Assembly (NCBI GenBank): GCA_016873575.1
Contig: VGWY01000172.1
Location: forward strand, 1 to 5,544
Length of the DNA stretch: 5,544 bases
Direction of reading: 5' to 3'
From: Nitrospira sp.
GTDB taxonomy: Bacteria > Nitrospirota > Thermodesulfovibrionia > Thermodesulfovibrionales > SM23-35
Shown here: piece by piece, positions 1 to 5,369 of the stretch
Position numbering within the stretch: position 1 is the first letter of the stretch
Layout of the letters: the number at the start of each line of letters is the position of its first letter
Position numbers and translations under genes: made by a program
The notes under the pieces: generated by a model
The model's input: only the letters and a program-made list of their open reading frames with translations
Told to the model about the DNA's origin: nothing
Database searches by the model: none

Positions 1-2
1 TA

Positions 3-1250
3 TTCAGTGGAGAGCTCCTCGGTGTTATATCAACAAGTGCACTTGAACTCGGAGTTGATATAGGGGGTCTTGATTGCTGCATCCTTTGTGGTTATCCTGG
101 CTCTATAGCAAATACCTGGCAGCGTGCAGGCCGTGTCGGCAGGCATGGACAGGAATCAATGATTGCGATGATAGCAATTCCAGATGCCCTCGATCAGTAT
201 TTCATGCGACATCCAGAGGCATTTTTTGAGAAAAGCCATGAGGCAGCAGTGATAGACCCTGAGAATAGAAATATCCTGAAAAGACATATCCCCTGTGCCT
301 CTTCAGAGGTTTATCTGAGAGAAGATGATAGTATATATGATGTAAAGAAACTAATGCCTTTCATTGATGAGCTTGTTCAAGAAGGGATTTTAAATCCTGG
401 CAGAAAAGGTGACATATGGTTTTCAAGAAAAAGAATGCCCCACCAGGAAGTTGGTATAAGGGCGATTGGAGAGCCGTTTGATATTATTGGTGAATCAGGA
501 AAGGCAGTTGGTGAATTGAGCGGTGCAAGGGTATTCAGGGAAGCATTCCCCGGCGCAATTTATCTTCATCGGGGAAGACAATATCAGATTACTGCACTTG
601 ATCTCGAACAGAAAAGGGCTCTATGCAGGGAGGTTGATGTAAATTACTACACGCAGGCATTGAGCAAAGAAGAGACTGAAGTAATAACAGAAAAAGAGAT
701 GAAGAATTACAGAAATTTTTCAATTTCATGGGGAACCCTTAAGACGACTCAGAAGATTACAGGTTATGAGCAAAAGAGGATATTTGACAGAATCAGGATT
801 TCGAGGCATAACCTTGATATGCCTGAATATGTATTTGAGACCGAGGGGCTCTGGATTAAGATTGACAAGCTAACGCAATCCTTTATTGAATCAAAGGGTT
901 TTGATCTTGCAGGAACCCTCCATGCTGTTGAGCATGCTGCGATAGCATGTATGCCGCTTTTTGCTCTCTGTGACAGGGGAGATATAGGTGGATTAAGCTA
1001 CACCCTATATAAAGGTTTTAAACAGCCTGCTATTTTCATTTATGATGGATATGATGGTGGGGTAGGGCTTACAAAGAGGGCAACTGAGGTTATTGAGGAT
1101 TGGTTAACAACAACACTCAAGGTCATTGATGAATGCCCCTGTGAGGATGGGTGCCCTTCCTGTGTGCAGGACCCTCAATGTGGTTCAGGAAATCAACCGC
1201 TTGATAAAGAGGGGGCGAGGTATCTCCTTGCAAAATGGCTTTCTATGTAA
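3..1250 (+). CDS. DEAD/DEAH-box DNA helicase with DUF1998 zinc-binding C-terminus, MrfA/YprA-like (5' partial)
   Basis: The reading frame is open from base 3 and continues upstream of the window, so the first in-frame ATG at 159 is not the real start. 415 codons are visible. They begin in the second RecA domain: motif V (STSALELGVDIG, bases 30-65) and motif VI (QRAGRVGR, bases 120-143) with the arginine fingers. A long C-terminal region follows and ends in a cysteine cluster, CPCEDGCPSC, with cysteine codons at 1134, 1140, 1152 and 1161 and another at 1179. This CxCx3CxxC pattern is that of DUF1998, the zinc-binding domain of Bacillus subtilis MrfA (YprA), an ATP-dependent 3'-5' DNA helicase for mitomycin-type damage. 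The N-terminal ATPase motifs and any MrfB-like nuclease partner would lie outside the window. Family assignment is firm; a role in DNA repair here is inferred from the family. The stop is 20 bases before iorA, so the genes may be cotranscribed, but no functional link is evident. Confidence 0.93.
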   Translation, partial: FSGELLGVISTSALELGVDIGGLDCCILCGYPGSIANTWQRAGRVGRHGQESMIAMIAIPDALDQYFMRHPEAFFEKSHEAAVIDPENRNILKRHIPCASSEVYLREDDSIYDVKKLMPFIDELVQEGILNPGRKGDIWFSRKRMPHQEVGIRAIGEPFDIIGESGKAVGELSGARVFREAFPGAIYLHRGRQYQITALDLEQKRALCREVDVNYYTQALSKEETEVITEKEMKNYRNFSISWGTLKTTQKITGYEQKRIFDRIRISRHNLDMPEYVFETEGLWIKIDKLTQSFIESKGFDLAGTLHAVEHAAIACMPLFALCDRGDIGGLSYTLYKGFKQPAIFIYDGYDGGVGLTKRATEVIEDWLTTTLKVIDECPCEDGCPSCVQDPQCGSGNQPLDKEGARYLLAKWLSM

Positions 1251-1270
1251 ATATAATCCAATGAATAATC

Positions 1271-3037
1271 ATGAAAACTCTTCTGACAGGAAATGAGGCT
1301 GTTGCCCTTGGGGCATATGAAGCAGGGGTTCTTGTTGCCACTGGTTATCCAGGGACTCCTGCAACAGAAATAATAGAAAAGATTTCCATTTATCCGGATG
1401 TTTACACAGAATGGTCTGTGAATGAAAAAACAGCCCTTGAACTTGCCTCGGGTGTATCTTTATCCGGAAGACGTGCTCTTGTTGCCATGAAGCATGTCGG
1501 ACTTAATGTTGCCTCAGATCCTCTTATGAGTCTTGCCTATACTGGAGTGAATGGCGGATTGGTAATCGCTGTTTCAGATGACCCGGGAATGTGGAGCTCT
1601 CAAAATGAACAGGACTCAAGATTATATGGAAGGATAGCCCACATTCCAGTACTTGAGCCATCTGATTCAGAGGAAGCATATGTTTTTGTCAGAGAAGCCT
1701 TTGCTATGAGTGAGCGATTTGATTTGCCTGTTCTGTTGAGGTTAACACGGGCAATTTCCCATACAAGTACTGTCGCAGATGTGAATGGTAAGAGAAAGGA
1801 ATATAGCAAAAAGTATACTGTCAATACCGAAAAAAATGTTCTCCTGCCACCATTTACCAGCGAGAGAAGACTTTCTCTGCAAAGGAGGATGGAAGGAGTC
1901 AGACAGTATATTCCCTCATCAGGATTAAATAGAATTGAGAATAATCCCCCCTTACCCCCCTTTAGTAAAGGGGGGAAGGGGGGATTAAGTAAAAATATTG
2001 GAGACGATATTGGTATTATAACATCGGGTATTGCATATCAGTATGTAAAAGAGGTGATGCCAGAGGCTTCAGTACTTAAACTTGGCATAGTTTATCCCTT
2101 CAATCCCCAAGAAATAAAAGAATTTGCCAGATCAGTGAAAGAGTTATTTGTTGTTGAGGAGTTAGGGCCCTTCATAGAGGATTCAATAAGGGCTTTGGGA
2201 ATAAAGGTCAGAAATGGATTACTTCCAGAAATTGGTGAGATGGATCAGTTTATTCTCGGGAAGGCTCTAATGGGTAACTACACCCTTACCGGTGAGATAT
2301 GCAAAGATAATCATGCAACCCTCTGTCCTGGCTGTCCTTATCTCGGAGTTTTTTATCTACTGAGTAAAAAGTCCATTTTTGTAGGAGGTGATATTGGCTG
2401 TTATACCCTTGCTGTTCATACATTTCCTGATGTTATTGATTCAACACTCTGTATGGGCAGCGGAATTTCTCAGGCTACTGGATACAGCCTCTCCAGCGGA
2501 GAAAAGGCCGTAGCTGTTATCGGGGATTCAACATTTTTCCATTCTGGTATACCAGCAGTCCTCAATGCCCTGTATAATAAAGCAAATATTCTTATCATCA
2601 TACTTGACAATCATGTCATTGCGATGACAGGTGGACAACCTCATATTGGTACTGGTAAGGGGCTGATGGGATATAAGAAAAAGCAGACGATTGATGATTG
2701 TTTAAAAGGTCTCGGAGTTGATTCTGTACGAAGGGTGGATGCTTATAATCTTAAACAGATTAACCATGCAGTGAGAGAAGGGTTATCAGTAAAAGGTGTT
2801 TCAGCAGTTATTGTGGATGGAGAATGTATTCTGAAAAAAAAGAGTGATACCCAATTTTATATTGATGTGGAGAAATGTTCTTTCTGTGGATCCTGCCTGC
2901 TTGTTGGCTGTAAAGCTATTGTGAGAAGTGATAATTCATATATAATAACAGAAGACTGTAAAGGGTGTGGATTGTGTGTTCAACTCTGTGAAAAAAAGAC
3001 AATCAAGAGACAATATAAAAATAATCTTTGCAGGTAG
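1271..3037 (+). CDS. iorA: Indolepyruvate:ferredoxin oxidoreductase, alpha subunit
   Basis: 588 residues, close to the usual family length of about 600. With IorB it converts indolepyruvate and other aryl pyruvates plus CoA to aryl-acetyl-CoA and CO2, reducing ferredoxin, in the cytoplasm. Order of parts: TPP pyrimidine-binding domain at about 1-170 (GNEAVALGAYEAG; GYPGTPATEI; E52 in SVNEKTA is the likely TPP-activating glutamate); a transketolase-C-like domain at about 243-340; the conserved CPGCPY at 352-357; a TPP pyrophosphate-binding domain with GDSTFFHSG (418-426) and DNHVIAMTGGQ (446-456). A C-terminal two-cluster ferredoxin domain follows, with C536, C539, C542, C547 (CxxCxxCx4C, as in known IorA) and C563, C566, C569, C573. 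ATG 1271 gives the expected N-terminus MKTLLTGNEA; no convincing Shine-Dalgarno precedes it. The 3' end overlaps iorB. Oddity: residues 225-239 are encoded by a palindromic repeat inserted in the linker after the first domain. Confidence 0.96.
   Translation: MKTLLTGNEAVALGAYEAGVLVATGYPGTPATEIIEKISIYPDVYTEWSVNEKTALELASGVSLSGRRALVAMKHVGLNVASDPLMSLAYTGVNGGLVIAVSDDPGMWSSQNEQDSRLYGRIAHIPVLEPSDSEEAYVFVREAFAMSERFDLPVLLRLTRAISHTSTVADVNGKRKEYSKKYTVNTEKNVLLPPFTSERRLSLQRRMEGVRQYIPSSGLNRIENNPPLPPFSKGGKGGLSKNIGDDIGIITSGIAYQYVKEVMPEASVLKLGIVYPFNPQEIKEFARSVKELFVVEELGPFIEDSIRALGIKVRNGLLPEIGEMDQFILGKALMGNYTLTGEICKDNHATLCPGCPYLGVFYLLSKKSIFVGGDIGCYTLAVHTFPDVIDSTLCMGSGISQATGYSLSSGEKAVAVIGDSTFFHSGIPAVLNALYNKANILIIILDNHVIAMTGGQPHIGTGKGLMGYKKKQTIDDCLKGLGVDSVRRVDAYNLKQINHAVREGLSVKGVSAVIVDGECILKKKSDTQFYIDVEKCSFCGSCLLVGCKAIVRSDNSYIITEDCKGCGLCVQLCEKKTIKRQYKNNLCR
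1942..1987. repeat. 46-bp palindromic dispersed repeat inside iorA
   Basis: Left arm 1942-1964 is TAAT, six C, TTA, six C, TTTA. Base 1965 is a single G centre. Right arm 1966-1987 is TAAA, six G, AA, six G, ATTA. The arms are complementary except for one bulged base in the left arm (TTA against AA). In the iorA frame it reads NPPLPPFSKGGKGGL, a peptide I recognise as the translation of a common short mobile palindrome in environmental bacterial genomes. The next plus frame reaches TAA at the right edge, and the third meets TAA at the left edge and TAG near the centre. Confidence 0.92.
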
Positions 3038-3479
3038 GGGAGGGCAGGGTGTCCTGACAGTCTCTTCCATCTGTGCACATGCTTTTCTTTACACAGGTTA
3101 TGATGTAAAAAAATCAGATATCAAAGGCATTGCCCGCAGGGGTGGAAAGGTGATATCTTCCCTCATAGCAGGCGAGAAGGTTTATAGCCCAAAGATAAAC
3201 CCTGAGATGGCCGACATCGCAGTAATTCTTTCACAGGACATCGAGCTTGCCCTTTCTGAAGATACCGTTTTAGTTTTACCGACAGTTGAGGAAATAGAGA
3301 GATACCACAAGAGTTTAAATATCTTCTGTCTTGGAAAACTCAGCGCTCTTCTTGATATACCCATAAGACACTGGGAACAGGCTATTAAAGAGAGATTTGA
3401 AGATGGTGTCTCAGGAATAAATCTAACTGCATTTTATGATGGCAGGAAGTCTGCAAAGGCGCAAATGTCAATAATTTAA
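2967..3479 (+). CDS. iorB: Indolepyruvate:ferredoxin oxidoreductase, beta subunit
   Basis: About 154-170 residues depending on start, somewhat shorter than the roughly 190 usual for IorB. This cytoplasmic subunit has the gamma-type fold of 2-oxoacid:ferredoxin oxidoreductases and pairs with IorA. Visible signs are IIFAGRGGQGVLT (19-31, counted from GTG 2967), the glycine-rich N-terminal loop; RRGGKVISSLIAGEKVYSP (58-75), matching the conserved RGG-V-S-x-G-SP stretch; and a C-terminal helix with WEQAIKERF. Start choice is unclear because no ATG precedes the glycine loop. GTG occurs at 2967, 2976 and 2988. AAAGGG at 2960-2965 lies 10 bases before 2976 and only 1 before 2967, favouring 2976 on spacing. 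All choices overlap the iorA ferredoxin domain by 50-71 bases, so translational coupling is likely. The shortening seems to lie in the second half, between the ILSQDIELAL helix and the C-terminal helix. Confidence 0.93.
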   Translation: MDCVFNSVKKRQSRDNIKIIFAGRGGQGVLTVSSICAHAFLYTGYDVKKSDIKGIARRGGKVISSLIAGEKVYSPKINPEMADIAVILSQDIELALSEDTVLVLPTVEEIERYHKSLNIFCLGKLSALLDIPIRHWEQAIKERFEDGVSGINLTAFYDGRKSAKAQMSII

Positions 3480-3493
3480 TCGAAAGAATTCCT

Positions 3494-3508
3494 CGAAGCT
3501 TTGCTTCG
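3494..3508. repeat. Small perfect hairpin just after iorB
   Basis: CGAAGC, loop TTT, GCTTCG, starting 14 bases after the iorB stop. One G-T and one C-G pair can extend it outward to 3492-3510. Position suggests a transcript 3' end structure for the ior operon. No run of T follows, so it is not a standard intrinsic terminator and I do not call it one. Confidence 0.6.
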
Positions 3509-3520
3509 GGATTTACAATA

Positions 3521-3638
3521 ATTCCCTCCCCATCGATGGGGGAGGTCGGAATCGACTCGTACCGAGGTTAGGGTGGGGGTGATTTTGAACTTATTTTCAC
3601 CCTCCCCTTCATCCCCTCCCATCAAGGGAGGGGAGATA
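3521..3638. repeat. Composite C/G-rich inverted-repeat element between iorB and the glycosyltransferase gene
   Basis: Two hairpins face each other. The left one (3521-3552) has outer arms ATTCC/GGAAT, an inner CCTCCCC/GGGGGAGG stem with one bulge, and ATCGAT at its tip. The right one (3612-3634) has a perfect 9-bp stem TCCCCTCCC/GGGAGGGGA around ATCAA. Between them GGGTGGGGGTGA (3571-3582) is roughly complementary to TCACCCTCCCC (3597-3607). The whole stretch therefore resembles a non-coding mobile palindrome with degenerate inverted halves. No ORF of interest lies in this 221-base gap (3480-3700). Confidence 0.75.
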
Positions 3639-3664
3639 TAGGGGGTATTTATACTTAAAATTTC

Positions 3665-3684
3665 CTCTGTGTTCTCTGTGGTTA
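3665..3684. repeat. CTCTGTG direct repeat, copy 1
   Basis: CTCTGTG-TT-CTCTGTG-GTTA, two direct CTCTGTG units spaced by two bases. It ends 16 bases before the glycosyltransferase ATG and is followed directly by the Shine-Dalgarno region. The same pattern recurs at 4585-4605 and, degenerate, at 5330-5349. Confidence 0.85.
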
Positions 3685-3688
3685 TGTC

Positions 3689-3694
3689 GAGGTG
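3689..3694 (+). promoter_or_regulatory. Ribosome binding site of the glycosyltransferase gene
   Basis: GAGGTG with six bases to ATG 3701. It supports that start and lies immediately 3' of the CTCTGTG repeat. Confidence 0.7.
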
Positions 3695-3700
3695 TTATAA

Positions 3701-4492
3701 ATGAAATACGTTGTATTGATACCTGCCTATAATGAAGAAAGAAACATCGGATGGGTTGTCAGGGACTGTACAAAGTTTACCAGTGAAGTCATGGTGGTTG
3801 ATGATGGTTCTGTAGACAGGACATCTGAAATAGCTGCAGAGGCAGGCGCCCAGGTGTTGAGACATCATACAAATAAGGGGAAAGGGGCTGCTTTAATTTC
3901 AGGATTTTCTGAACTTATGGATAAAGATTTTGATGCTGTGGTTACACTGGATGCAGATGGTCAGCACCTTACATCAGAGATTCATCAGCTTACGGATGCC
4001 TTTGAAGGAGGAATTGGTGATATAATTGTGGGAGCGAGGATGATAAATCGTGAAAGTATGCCATTCCACAGGATGATGTCAAATAGAGTTGGAGAGTTTT
4101 TTATATCCAGGGCAATAGGAACCTATCTACCAGATACCCAATCTGGGTTCAGACTCTATTCAAGGGAGGTGATAAATAGTATAAAGCTTGAGCGTGCAGG
4201 TTTTGAAATGGAGACCGAGCTACTAATTAAAGCTTCAAGGGCTGGTTTCAGAATTGGTTCGGTTCCGGTTACTACCGTGTACCCTGAGCATTACAGAAGC
4301 CATTTCAGGCCAGTAAGGGATTTTTACAGAATCAGCATCTTAGTTTTAAAAAGTCTCTTACAGAAACGTAACATTACATTTTGTCATTCCTGCCCCTTTT
4401 GTCATTCCCGCGAAAGCGGGAATCCAGGGGTAAACTCCAGCAGGAATCCAGACTTGTCCCTGCGAAAGCATGGAACTATACAAAGGAATTAG
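3701..4492 (+). CDS. Family 2 glycosyltransferase, DPM1-like (polyprenyl-phosphate sugar transferase type)
   Basis: 263 residues, of which about 226 are family sequence. It has a GT-A fold: IPAYNEERNIG (7-17), the nucleotide-binding VDDGSVDRT (33-41), the DxD metal site in LDADGQH (83-89, D84 and D86), then DTQSGFRLYSRE (145-156) and GFEMETELLIKA (167-178), both typical of the dolichol/undecaprenyl-phosphate hexose transferase branch. It probably moves a sugar from a nucleotide sugar to a lipid carrier or cell-surface glycan at the cytoplasmic membrane face; donor and acceptor cannot be read from sequence. No C-terminal membrane segments are present, unlike longer relatives. The start has a good ribosome binding site. 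Oddity: from residue 227 to the stop (37 residues, beginning FCHSCPFCHSRESGNPG) the frame runs through a palindromic repeat element, so this tail and the stop codon are probably acquired. The natural C-terminus likely lay near residue 225. Confidence 0.92.
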   Translation: MKYVVLIPAYNEERNIGWVVRDCTKFTSEVMVVDDGSVDRTSEIAAEAGAQVLRHHTNKGKGAALISGFSELMDKDFDAVVTLDADGQHLTSEIHQLTDAFEGGIGDIIVGARMINRESMPFHRMMSNRVGEFFISRAIGTYLPDTQSGFRLYSREVINSIKLERAGFEMETELLIKASRAGFRIGSVPVTTVYPEHYRSHFRPVRDFYRISILVLKSLLQKRNITFCHSCPFCHSRESGNPGVNSSRNPDLSLRKHGTIQRN

Positions 4493-4546
4493 ATTCCTGT
4501 TTGCACAGGAAACCCTGGATTCCGCATCAAGTGCGGAATGACAAAA
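4379..4546. repeat. 168-bp composite palindromic repeat (HSRESGNPG type) over the glycosyltransferase 3' end
   Basis: The ends are inverted: TTTTGTCATTCC at 4379-4390 and again at 4397-4408 on the left, GGAATGACAAAA at 4535-4546 on the right. Inside are four hairpins. ATTCCCGC-GAAA-GCGGGAAT lies at 4404-4423; a degenerate CCCTGC-GAAA-GCATGG at 4458-4473; TTCCTGT-TTGC-ACAGGAA at 4494-4511; and ATTCCGCA-TCAAG-TGCGGAAT at 4519-4539. Its translations in other frames (PRKRESR, WIPAFAGMT) are the well-known spurious peptides of this dispersed repeat class. It covers the last 114 bases of the glycosyltransferase frame and most of the following gap. Confidence 0.9.
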
Positions 4547-4552
4547 TTGATA

Positions 4553-4573
4553 CTTCACAGATTTACTGTGAAG
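4553..4573. repeat. 8-bp-stem hairpin between repeat and secreted-protein gene
   Basis: CTTCACAG, loop ATTTA, CTGTGAAG, a perfect inverted repeat. It could be a transcript-end structure, an operator-like dyad or part of the adjacent CTCTGTG repeat. No T-run follows and no promoter boxes are convincing, so its role is open. Confidence 0.55.
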
Positions 4574-4584
4574 AAGTTCATTAT

Positions 4585-4605
4585 CTCTGTGGTCTCTGTG
4601 GTTTA
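4585..4605. repeat. CTCTGTG direct repeat, copy 2
   Basis: CTCTGTG-GT-CTCTGTG-GTTTA, nearly identical to copy 1 at 3665-3684 and in the same orientation. It ends 36 bases before the next ATG. Confidence 0.85.
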
Positions 4606-4629
4606 AATAGTTTTGCAAAGACTTAGTAC

Positions 4630-4636
4630 AAGGAGG
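4630..4636 (+). promoter_or_regulatory. Strong ribosome binding site of the secreted-protein gene
   Basis: AAGGAGG, a full match to the anti-Shine-Dalgarno sequence, with five bases to ATG 4642. It is the strongest site in the window and fixes that start. Confidence 0.85.
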
Positions 4637-4641
4637 ATGAC

Positions 4642-5067
4642 ATGACGAAAAAAATATTTATAGCTTTTTTGTTAATAGCTGCAATGGTCTTTTTCCCTCA
4701 ATCCTTTGTTGTCAAATCAGTCATTGCTCAGGAAGGTGCGGTGCTTGACGTTAATGAGATCATAAAGAATGTTGATCCAGCAAAGTTCACAAAGGCACAG
4801 ATTAAGGAATACTACAAGAATGTTGAGAAGAAACAGGCAAAAGGTGAGGGGATAGTAGTTAATGTTATTTCTGGAAAAGGGAAACATAAGGTGACAATTC
4901 TGACACCTGCAAGTAATCCTGAGAAGGGATACAATGTGGTTCTCTATACCACTCAGAATGCCACAGAGCTTAATATGAAAGACGGGATAACATTTGAAGG
5001 AGAGGTTGGCCGTCTCAGTACCTGGAAAGGGGCAAGTATCGATATACATGGTAGTTATCGAAAGTAA
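4642..5067 (+). CDS. Small secreted protein, probable periplasmic OB-fold (tRNA_anti-like)
   Basis: 141 residues. The N-terminus is a Sec signal peptide: basic MTKK, a hydrophobic stretch at 5-19, and a likely signal peptidase I site after VIA (27-29), leaving a mature protein starting QEG. Residues 35-66 are a charged, probably helical segment (DPAKFTKAQIKEYYKNVEKK). Residues 67-141 look like a small beta barrel: GEGIVVNVISG, HKVTILTP, YNVVLYTT, ITFEGEVGRLSTWKGASIDI, HGSY. This alternation and the closing G-x-I/V-x-G-x-Y strand resemble the OB-fold proteins grouped as tRNA_anti-like, which are often exported and have no established function. No catalytic residues or cysteines are seen. The gene stands alone between repeats with its own strong ribosome binding site. 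Secretion is well supported; the fold is a pattern-based inference. Confidence 0.8.
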   Translation: MTKKIFIAFLLIAAMVFFPQSFVVKSVIAQEGAVLDVNEIIKNVDPAKFTKAQIKEYYKNVEKKQAKGEGIVVNVISGKGKHKVTILTPASNPEKGYNVVLYTTQNATELNMKDGITFEGEVGRLSTWKGASIDIHGSYRK

Positions 5068-5083
5068 CAAGCTGAGATAATAA

Positions 5084-5264
5084 ATGATACAAAAAGGAAT
5101 ATTTTATATATATTCTCGAAAAAATTTCTATCTTTTTTTGACAATTTGTCTTGTTTTTACAGCAAGTTGTGTGCATCCTGACCTACAAACAAGGTGCAAT
5201 GCTGTTCGAAAAGAACTACTATGCTGAGGGCAGAGGACAAACAGGAAAGACTGACGATATTTGA
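5084..5264 (+). pseudogene. Frameshifted, truncated small lipoprotein gene
   Basis: ATG 5084, 16 bases after the previous stop, opens a 47-codon frame ending at TGA 5225-5227. It begins with a lipoprotein signal peptide: basic residues at 12-13 (RKN), hydrophobic FYLFLTICLVF, then lipobox TASC with C29 (codon 5168), then VHPDLQ. After about codon 35 the frame loses protein character. The frame one base on, entered near 5190, instead reads GAMLFEKNYYAEG, which looks like the start of a TPR-like helix, and stops at TGA 5262-5264. The simplest reading is a one-base insertion around the A-rich 5186-5192, plus loss of the rest of the gene before the hairpin at 5265. A genuine 47-residue lipoprotein is the alternative. 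The ribosome binding site is weak (TGAGA). Family unknown. Confidence 0.5.
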
Positions 5265-5288
5265 AGGAAGGGTTCATTTGCCCTTCCT
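5265..5288. repeat. 8-bp-stem hairpin in the convergent gap
   Basis: AGGAAGGG, loop TTCATTTG, CCCTTCCT. It lies directly after the stop of the lipoprotein remnant and between convergent reading frames. It might act as a bidirectional transcript end, but neither side has a T-run of usual length. Confidence 0.55.
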
Positions 5289-5329
5289 CCAATCTCTTCT
5301 CTGTGTCTTTTCGCTCCATCTCCCTTTTT

Positions 5330-5349
5330 CTCTATGCTCCCTGTGGTTA
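5330..5349. repeat. CTCTGTG direct repeat, degenerate copy 3
   Basis: CTCTATG-CT-CCCTGTG-GTTA matches copies 1 and 2 with one mismatch in each heptamer unit. A further CTCTGTG unit lies at 5299-5305. Unlike the other copies it does not precede a plus-strand gene; it lies 20 bases past the stop of the minus-strand frame. Confidence 0.65.
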
Positions 5350-5369
5350 ACTCCGGCTCTTTTTTATAA

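Noticed and set aside
1..1250. Helicase and ior genes as parts of one novel system
   Set aside because: They are 20 bases apart but belong to unrelated DNA repair and aromatic amino acid pathways; adjacency alone does not support a shared role.
1600..1824. Minus-strand open frame inside iorA
   Set aside because: It lies wholly under a well-supported coding domain of IorA and shows no protein family character.
3182..3364. Minus-strand open frame inside iorB
   Set aside because: It is an antisense shadow of conserved iorB sequence with no start signal.
3494..3508. Intrinsic terminator after iorB
   Set aside because: The hairpin is perfect but short and has no following T-run.
3480..3700. Palindromes in the gap as a CRISPR array or attachment site
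   Set aside because: The units differ in sequence and spacing, have no regular spacers, and no cas, integrase or tRNA gene is present.
4358..4626. Open frames on both strands across the repeat (peptides such as PRKRESR and WIPAFAGMT)
   Set aside because: They are translations of the palindromic dispersed repeat, have no ribosome binding site, and overlap each other on opposite strands.
4717..5070. 117-codon minus-strand frame opposite the secreted-protein gene
   Set aside because: The plus-strand gene has a signal peptide and a strong ribosome binding site; the antisense frame has neither and a Cys/Leu-rich, non-protein-like composition.
5138..5172. TTGACA at 5138-5143 as a promoter -35 box
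   Set aside because: It is inside the lipoprotein signal-peptide codons and has no -10 box at the right distance.
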